Source: an uncultured Clostridia bacterium
GTDB taxonomy: Bacteria; Bacillota; Clostridia; Christensenellales; Borkfalkiaceae
Assembly (NCBI GenBank): GCA_947626935.1
Contig: CANQUD010000015.1
Coordinates: 1 to 43,658, forward strand
Reading direction: 5' to 3'
Length of the DNA stretch: 43,658 bases
Shown: piece after piece, positions 38,363 through 43,658 of the stretch
How the letters are laid out: each line of letters begins with the position of its first letter
Position numbering within the stretch: position 1 is the first letter of the stretch
Made by a program: the position numbers and the translations under genes
Notes under the pieces: generated by a model
Databases searched by the model: none
What the model was told of the DNA's origin: nothing
What the model saw: the letters and a program-made list of their open reading frames with translations, nothing else

Positions 38363-39658
38363 CTAAATTTCTTTGATTTTGCGCATGGCAAGCACGCGCA
38401 TGGCGCACTCGATGCGCTTTTTCATCATGGCGCAGGTGATTTCGTACGGCTCGTTGACGTCGCCGTTGAAATGGTAGTTGTTGGCGCTGCACCCGCCCGA
38501 ACAGATGAACTTCGCAAAGCAGCCCTCGCACTTCTTGCGCGTGAAGAGGCAGTTGTCTGCGAATTGCGCACGGAGAACGGGGTCGAGCGTCCCCTCGAAC
38601 ACGTTTCCCATCTTCCATTTCGGGTCCCCCGCAAACTGGTGGCAGGGATAGATGTCGCCGCTCGGGACGACGGAGAAATATTCATTCCCCGCGCCGCATG
38701 CGGAGACTCTCTTTTCGAGGCAGGGTCCCCCCTCGAGGTCGACGTTGAAGTGGAAGAAGTTGAATCCCTTCCCCTCCGCTTCCCGCTTCACATACTCGTC
38801 GCAGAGAACTTCGTATTCCCTTTCGATCTGCGGAAGATGCTCCTCTTTGATCTCGAGGTCGGGAATGTCCGTGACGACGGGTTCCACCGAGAGGGAATCG
38901 AATCCCTGATCGGCGAGGAAGAGGACGTCCTTGGAAAAGTCGAGGTTTTTCGCCGTGAAGGTGCCGCGGACATAGTAATGCTTGTCCCCTCTCGCGCGGA
39001 CGAACTTCTTGATCTTCTCGATGACGGCGTCGAAGCTGCCCTTGCCGTTCACCGTCTTGCGGACGGCGTCGTTGACTTCCTTTCTGCCGTCGAGGGACAG
39101 GACGACGTTCTCCATCTCTTCGTTGAAGAACCGGATCGTCTCGTCGTCGAGGAGAAGGGCGTTCGTCGTCGTCGTGAAGAGAAAGCGCTTGCCGCGCTTT
39201 GCCGCTTCCTCTTTGGCGTAATAGACGGTCTGCTTGATGACGGGAAGGTTCATGAGCGGTTCGCCGCCGAAGAAGTCCACTTCGAGCACCTTGCGCTTTC
39301 CGCTCTTTTCGAGCAGGAAGTCGATCGCCGCCTTCGCCGTCGCGAAGGACATCATCTCCCGCGCGGCATGGTAAGCGCCCTCGTCCGCAAAGCAATACTT
39401 GCAGCGAAGGTTGCAGTCGTGACAGATGTGAAGGCAGAGCGCCTTGACCTCGTGGGACTTGATGGGACGGGCGGACGTTTCGGGCGCACCGAGAAGTCCC
39501 TCTTCCTTGAGAGACAGGATCTCCTTGAGTTCTTCGTCGGTAAGTTCGATCGCCTCTCCCGAGAGATACTTCGCCGTCCTCTCGTCGCAGGCGTGCAGGC
39601 TGCCGCTGCCCGTATCATAGACGTAATGGTCGCTGTGATAACTGAAAACGTGGATCAT
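38363..39658 (-). CDS. scfB: Radical SAM maturase of the SCIFF peptide
   Basis: 431 residues. The radical SAM cluster motif CNLRCKYCF-type is HDCNLRCKYCF (Cys82, Cys86, Cys89). The C-terminal SPASM region has CGAG, CHQFAG and the Cys-rich CEGCFAKFICSGGCSAN, holding auxiliary iron-sulfur clusters. It makes thioether cross-links in the SCIFF peptide encoded directly upstream. The N-terminal segment (about 1-70) is the peptide-recognition region of this family. The gene starts 51 bases after scfA, beyond a terminator-like hairpin, so it should be made at a lower level than its substrate. Confidence 0.96.
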   Translation of the reverse strand: MIHVFSYHSDHYVYDTGSGSLHACDERTAKYLSGEAIELTDEELKEILSLKEEGLLGAPETSARPIKSHEVKALCLHICHDCNLRCKYCFADEGAYHAAREMMSFATAKAAIDFLLEKSGKRKVLEVDFFGGEPLMNLPVIKQTVYYAKEEAAKRGKRFLFTTTTNALLLDDETIRFFNEEMENVVLSLDGRKEVNDAVRKTVNGKGSFDAVIEKIKKFVRARGDKHYYVRGTFTAKNLDFSKDVLFLADQGFDSLSVEPVVTDIPDLEIKEEHLPQIEREYEVLCDEYVKREAEGKGFNFFHFNVDLEGGPCLEKRVSACGAGNEYFSVVPSGDIYPCHQFAGDPKWKMGNVFEGTLDPVLRAQFADNCLFTRKKCEGCFAKFICSGGCSANNYHFNGDVNEPYEITCAMMKKRIECAMRVLAMRKIKEI

Positions 39659-39665
39659 AATACCG

Positions 39666-39692
39666 AAAAAAGCGACGCGACGCGCCGCTTTT
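39666..39692 (-). terminator. Attenuating terminator between scfA and scfB
   Basis: On the minus strand AAAAGCG pairs with CGCTTTT around a GC-rich loop that can itself pair. Six T residues follow (A-run 39666-39671 on the plus strand). It would let only part of the transcripts continue into the maturase gene. Confidence 0.7.
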
Positions 39693-39709
39693 ATGTTGTT
39701 CGCGTATGC

Positions 39710-39865
39710 TTATTTCTGCTCGTCGATCTTCTGCTCTCTCGTGATACGCTCGCAGGACTGGTTGCCTACCGTGCAGCTCGTTTTGCAGGCGGACTGGCAA
39801 GTGCTTCTGCATTCGCCGCAACCCGTGACTTTCTTCTCGGCGGGTTTCGCTATCGTCTTGATCAT
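39710..39865 (-). CDS. scfA: SCIFF ribosomal peptide precursor (six cysteines)
   Basis: 51 residues. The core GCGECRSTCQSACKTSCTVG (up to here 20 residues) and a further NQSCE give six cysteines within 24 residues, the defining pattern of SCIFF. The N-terminal IKTIAKPAEKK is the leader part. ScfB converts cysteines to thioether bonds with Thr residues. The peptide is nearly universal in Clostridia, but its role is unknown. The ATG at 39865 has GAGG nine bases upstream; a longer frame overlaps the promoter. It is transcribed from its own promoter at 39897-39925. Confidence 0.96.
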   Translation of the reverse strand: MIKTIAKPAEKKVTGCGECRSTCQSACKTSCTVGNQSCERITREQKIDEQK

Positions 39866-39896
39866 GGAAATTTCCTCTCTTTCTGGGTTTTTCACC

Positions 39897-39925
39897 ATTA
39901 TACAACCTTATGGGGAAATTTGCAA
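39897..39925 (-). promoter_or_regulatory. Sigma-A promoter of scfA
   Basis: On the minus strand TTGCAA (39925-39920), a 17-bp spacer and TATAAT (39902-39897), just beyond the stop of the TIGR04086 gene. Start near 39890, leader about 25 bases. Confidence 0.85.
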
Positions 39926-39933
39926 GTATTTTT

Positions 39934-40314
39934 TCACGCTTTCCGCAATTTCGCGCCGAGAAGTCCGCCCGCGCCGCCGAGAATGGCGCAGACGGCAAGC
40001 TCGAGCACAAAAAAGCCGTCGATGTGAAACCCGCCGCCGATCGCGGCGAAGAGGAGAAGGGTCAGGACCGTGAACGAGACGCCCGCGCCGATCCCCTTGG
40101 GGACCGCCCGCTCGCCGCGGATGAAGAGCGCACAGGACAGGAACGCCGCGACGCATTTCACGCACCAGCCGATCGCCGTGACGGTCGTCTGCGGCAGGAC
40201 GAACTGTTTGACGAAGATCGCCGCGACCGCAAGCGCGGTGAGGGAAAAGATCGTCCCGAAGAGCGCCGCAAGCGCGATCTGCTTTGCCGTTTTCAGCGCA
40301 AATTCTCTTTCCAT
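39934..40314 (-). CDS. TIGR04086-type small membrane protein
   Basis: 126 residues with four predicted membrane helices (about 12-36, 44-64, 73-92, 98-120) and a basic end. Sequence and position between yajC and scfA match the TIGR04086 membrane family found near SCIFF genes in Clostridia; the function is unknown. The ATG at 40314 has GGAGG about ten bases upstream, but that site is part of a terminator hairpin (see 40317-40349). Expression may therefore need read-through and unfolding of this hairpin. Confidence 0.88.
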   Translation of the reverse strand: MEREFALKTAKQIALAALFGTIFSLTALAVAAIFVKQFVLPQTTVTAIGWCVKCVAAFLSCALFIRGERAVPKGIGAGVSFTVLTLLLFAAIGGGFHIDGFFVLELAVCAILGGAGGLLGAKLRKA

Positions 40315-40316
40315 AG

Positions 40317-40349
40317 AAAAAACCTCCGCACACCGTAAGGTATGCGGAG
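40317..40349 (-). terminator. Terminator-like hairpin holding the ribosome binding site of the next gene
   Basis: On the minus strand CTCCGCATACC (40349-40339), loop TTAC, GGTGTGCGGAG (40334-40324), one base, then six T residues (40322-40317). The stem is 11 bp with one G-U pair. The GGAGG site of the TIGR04086 gene (40327-40323) forms the end of the 3' arm, and the ATG follows the T run by two bases. Confidence 0.8.
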
Positions 40350-40359
40350 AAAATTTCTC

Positions 40360-40965
40360 TTATTCCTGCTTTTCTTCGGGCTGTTCCTCGGTCGGCTCTT
40401 CGGAAGGCTCTTCCGTCGCCTCGGTCGGCTCTGCCGTTCCCCCGTTCTTTGCGGCGTTCTTCGCCGCGAGCTTCGCTTCCTTTTCCTGCTTTCTGCGAAG
40501 TTCGGCTTCCTCGCGGGCGAGCTGGGTGGGACCCTTTGCGTCCGTCTCATAGATGCACTCTTTCATGAGCTTGATGCGGGACTTGCCCGATTCCTCGCTG
40601 CCCGTCTCGAGCACGACGGTGTTGTCGTCGCAGACTTCCACGACGATGCCGCAGATGCCGCCGCGGGACGTCACCTTGTTGCCGGGCTTGATCGCCTCGA
40701 TGGACTCGGCATATTCCTTCTCGCCCGACTTGTTCTTTCTCCCCGAGAGGAAGAACCATGCGATGATCATGATAAAGACGGCTGCGATGATGATAATAAA
40801 GCCCCAGTTGAACGGCTCTTTTTCCTTATCGGCATTCGGATCCGCCGTCTGGTTGGGGTCCGCCGTTCCCTGCTGCTGCGCATCATCCGTTTCGCCTTCG
40901 AGCATCTCTGCCGCGAGCGATTCGCTGTGAACGAGCTTATAAGTTTCAGAAAGTTTGAGTTCCAT
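40360..40965 (-). CDS. yajC: YajC-like Sec accessory protein with long extensions
   Basis: 201 residues, about twice the usual YajC length. The membrane helix is at 55-74 and the conserved YajC domain follows (about 85-125: IKPGNKVTSRGGICGIVVEV). An N-terminal extension of some 50 residues, rich in Asp, Asn and Gln, and a C-terminal tail of some 65 residues, first Lys/Ala- then Glu/Pro/Thr-rich, are additions. YajC associates with SecDF. The ATG at 40965 has GGAG upstream and its own promoter. Position between tgt and the SCIFF block agrees with other Clostridia. Confidence 0.9.
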   Translation of the reverse strand: MELKLSETYKLVHSESLAAEMLEGETDDAQQQGTADPNQTADPNADKEKEPFNWGFIIIIAAVFIMIIAWFFLSGRKNKSGEKEYAESIEAIKPGNKVTSRGGICGIVVEVCDDNTVVLETGSEESGKSRIKLMKECIYETDAKGPTQLAREEAELRRKQEKEAKLAAKNAAKNGGTAEPTEATEEPSEEPTEEQPEEKQE

Positions 40966-40984
40966 TCTCGTCTCCTTTTTCTCT

Positions 40985-41013
40985 ATCATACTCTTTCGGG
41001 ACAAATTTGGCAA
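40985..41013 (-). promoter_or_regulatory. Sigma-A-like promoter of yajC
   Basis: On the minus strand TTGCCA (41013-41008), a 17-bp spacer and TATGAT (40990-40985), between tgt and yajC. Confidence 0.75.
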
Positions 41014-41060
41014 GCGTTTTCGCGCCGCTTTTTTCCTTTCACAGGAATTTCACGCGCGGT

Positions 41061-42191
<1,131 letters not shown>

Positions 42192-42249
42192 TCACGGTTT
42201 GATGTTGGATTTTGAATGAAAATGCGATGATGGTCCGCCTGCGCGAGGG

Positions 42250-42455
42250 GAAGCGATCCCCCCCATTCGTCACGGCTTCGCCGTGCCACCTTCCCCCCGT
42301 GGGGGGTCAGGTCAAAGCCTACCCCTTTGGGGGGAGGCTCCCGCATAGCGGGTGGTGGGGGGGATTCACGCCATTTCGCGTCTTTTTTGCGGAGACCTCA
42401 AGGGGGAGCCAAGACGCTTGCTCGCCGCCCTGCGGCGAGACGGAAGGGGTGTCAT
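42250..42455. repeat. Repeat cluster between queA and tgt
   Basis: Modules in order: CACGGC-TTC-GCCGTG (about 42271-42285), CCCCCC-GT-GGGGGG, CCCCTTTGGGG and CCCGC-ATA-GCGGG, ending in a run of G. Together these are the reverse complement of the block at 8841-9058. Then comes a CTCAAGGGGGAG-type element with CTCGCCGC-CCT-GCGGCGAG (42421-42439) and GGAAGGGGTGT, as at 9210 and 23950. No gene is visible. Confidence 0.82.
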
Positions 42456-42471
42456 TCTGATCTCCCCGCCA

Positions 42472-42506
42472 CAATTTTCAATTCTCAATTTTCAATTTTC
42501 AATTAT
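42472..42506. repeat. Five tandem heptamers
   Basis: Five copies of CAATTTT with small changes (CAATTCT, CAATTAT in two units) abut the queA stop codon, the last copy overlapping it. The tract is AT-rich in a GC-rich neighbourhood. Confidence 0.85.
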
Positions 42507-43522
42507 AAGAACAAGCATGCGTCGCCGAAAGAGAAAAAGCGATACCTCTCCCCAACCGCGATCCTGTAAATTTCCAGCACTTCCTCGCGGGAGCAGAGAC
42601 AGCTGACGAGCATCAGAAGCGTGCTCTCGGGCAGGTGGAAGTTGGTGATGAGGGCATCCACACACTTCATGCGATAGGGCGGATAGAGAAAGATGGACGT
42701 GTCTCCGCTGCCCGCCCGCACCGTTCCGTCGGGCGCGGCGACGGTCTCGAGGGTACGGACGGATGTCGTGCCGACGCAGATGACCCTTCTCCCCTCTCTC
42801 TTCGCGGCGTTGATCTTGGCTGCCGCCTCTTCGCTCACTTCGTAATATTCGCTGTGCATGACGTGGTTTTCCACATCGTCCACCTTGACGGGGCGGAAGG
42901 TCCCCAGTCCTACATGGAGCAGGACTTCGACGACTTCCACGCCCATGTCTTTGATTTTTCGGAGCAGTCCCTCGGTGAAGTGAAGTCCCGCCGTGGGCGC
43001 CGCCGCCGAGCCGTTCTCGCGGGAATACACCGTCTGATACCGTTCGGGATCCTTGAGTTTTTCGTGGATATAGGGGGGCAAGGGCATGCTCCCCGCGCGG
43101 GAGAGAACGTCCTCAAACGCCCCCTCGTACTCAAAGGCGACGTGACGTTCCCCCGTCTCCGTGACGGAGACGATCTCGAGGGAAAGCTCATCGTTGACGC
43201 GGAGTCTGACCCCCGTCCTGCACTTTTTGCCGGGGCGGACGAGGCATTCCCAAGTATTGAGGTCGAGCCGCTTCAGGAGCAGAACTTCGACCTTTGCGCC
43301 GTGCTCTGTCCTCGCAAAGAGGCGGGCGGGAAGGACGCGGGTGCGGTTGACGACGAGGACGTCCCCCCGTTTGAGGTAGTCGGTGATGTCGCGGAAGATA
43401 CGGTGTTCGACCGCCTTCGTGTCGCGATGATAGACAAGGAGCCGTGCGCTGTCCCGCGGTTCGGCGGGCGTCTGCGCGATCAGCTCCTCCGGAAGATCGT
43501 AATAAAAATCGGAAGTTTTCAT
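42503..43522 (-). CDS. queA: QueA, S-adenosylmethionine:tRNA ribosyltransferase-isomerase
   Basis: 339 residues, full length. It begins [17 protein letters not shown], with the family motifs [28 protein letters not shown] and [13 protein letters not shown]. It adds the epoxycyclopentane moiety to preQ1 in tRNA. The ATG at 43522 fits the family; a GTG at 43540 would add six residues. No ribosome binding site precedes either start. Repeats border the gene on both sides. No preQ1-type riboswitch was recognised upstream. Confidence 0.95.
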   Translation of the reverse strand: MKTSDFYYDLPEELIAQTPAEPRDSARLLVYHRDTKAVEHRIFRDITDYLKRGDVLVVNRTRVLPARLFARTEHGAKVEVLLLKRLDLNTWECLVRPGKKCRTGVRLRVNDELSLEIVSVTETGERHVAFEYEGAFEDVLSRAGSMPLPPYIHEKLKDPERYQTVYSRENGSAAAPTAGLHFTEGLLRKIKDMGVEVVEVLLHVGLGTFRPVKVDDVENHVMHSEYYEVSEEAAAKINAAKREGRRVICVGTTSVRTLETVAAPDGTVRAGSGDTSIFLYPPYRMKCVDALITNFHLPESTLLMLVSCLCSREEVLEIYRIAVGERYRFFSFGDACLFL

Positions 43523-43589
43523 AGATGTTGAAATCAACACGCCGCTTTTGACCGCGGCAACGTGGTGACGGCGGTGGGCATCTCGCTGC

Positions 43590-43658
43590 CCCTTTTAGGG
43601 GAAGTCCCCGAGCTTGCGAGGGGAAAGGGGTTTCAAAACCCCTCTGTCACTCGCGTTG
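43590..43658. repeat. Repeat copy cut by the window end
   Basis: CCCCTTTTAGGGG, then CCCC/GGGG around GAGCTTGCGA, then AGGGGTTTCAAAACCCCT (43626-43643) and a CTCGCG tail. It is the same module order as at 8618-8690. Confidence 0.8.

Noticed and set aside
43523-43658. preQ1 riboswitch upstream of queA
   Set aside because: The region is a copy of the palindromic repeat and shows no preQ1 aptamer pattern; the real leader may lie elsewhere or be missing.

Overview
This 43.7 kb window looks like chromosomal core DNA of a GC-rich Clostridia-type Bacillota, probably a gut lineage. The signs are the SCIFF peptide and its radical-SAM maturase, HPr kinase, McsA/McsB arginine-phosphorylation genes, trigger factor-clpP-clpX, the ylxY-mlpA pair, RqcH, HemZ and the queA-tgt-yajC-secD-secF-recJ-relA order. 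Sigma-A promoters with exact 17-bp spacers and strong GGAGG ribosome binding sites fit this. The genus cannot be told from the sequence. No rRNA, tRNA, CRISPR array, transposase or phage gene was seen.

Layout. 1-1000 (+): a cut-off membrane protein and a TetR regulator. 1144-8227 (-): an XRE membrane regulator, a PH-like membrane protein, mcsA, mcsB, clpC and a lipoprotein; no ctsR is visible. 8228-9339: about 1.1 kb without a credible gene, holding divergent promoters, a candidate small RNA and a mosaic of palindromic repeats. 9340-20223 (-): acpP, a deoxyinosine glycosylase and mlpA-ylxY, then a tightly overlapping run uvrC-HAD-hprK-U32-mutS2. 20330-23702 (-): an ArsR regulator and a csoR-copA copper operon, with copA fused in frame to a copZ-like domain through repeat-derived DNA. 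23703-24244: repeats. 24245-27480 (-): tig-clpP-clpX. 27620-29257 (+): rqcH, the only plus-strand gene after position 1000. 29254-43522 (-): hemZ, a metallo-hydrolase, relA, recJ, secF, secD, scfB, scfA, a TIGR04086 membrane protein, yajC, tgt and queA, with the window ending in another repeat.

Themes. Protein quality control is concentrated here: the McsAB-ClpC arm, ClpXP with trigger factor, and RqcH for stalled ribosomes. A second block makes and runs the Sec accessory complex (YajC, SecD, SecF) next to SCIFF, queuosine and stringent-response genes. DNA maintenance is represented by UvrC, MutS2, RecJ and the deoxyinosine glycosylase.

Most unusual: (1) two long palindromes at 8751-8804 and 8928-8972 keep the same nested fold by compensatory base changes; they belong to a modular repeat family seen at five loci; (2) one repeat copy has apparently fused copA to copZ; (3) two promoters (XRE regulator and uvrC) place the predicted transcription start exactly on the ATG, with the same TATAATARAGGCATGG arrangement, suggesting leaderless mRNAs; (4) a terminator hairpin upstream of the TIGR04086 gene contains that gene's ribosome binding site; (5) the acpP leader carries four palindromic motifs.
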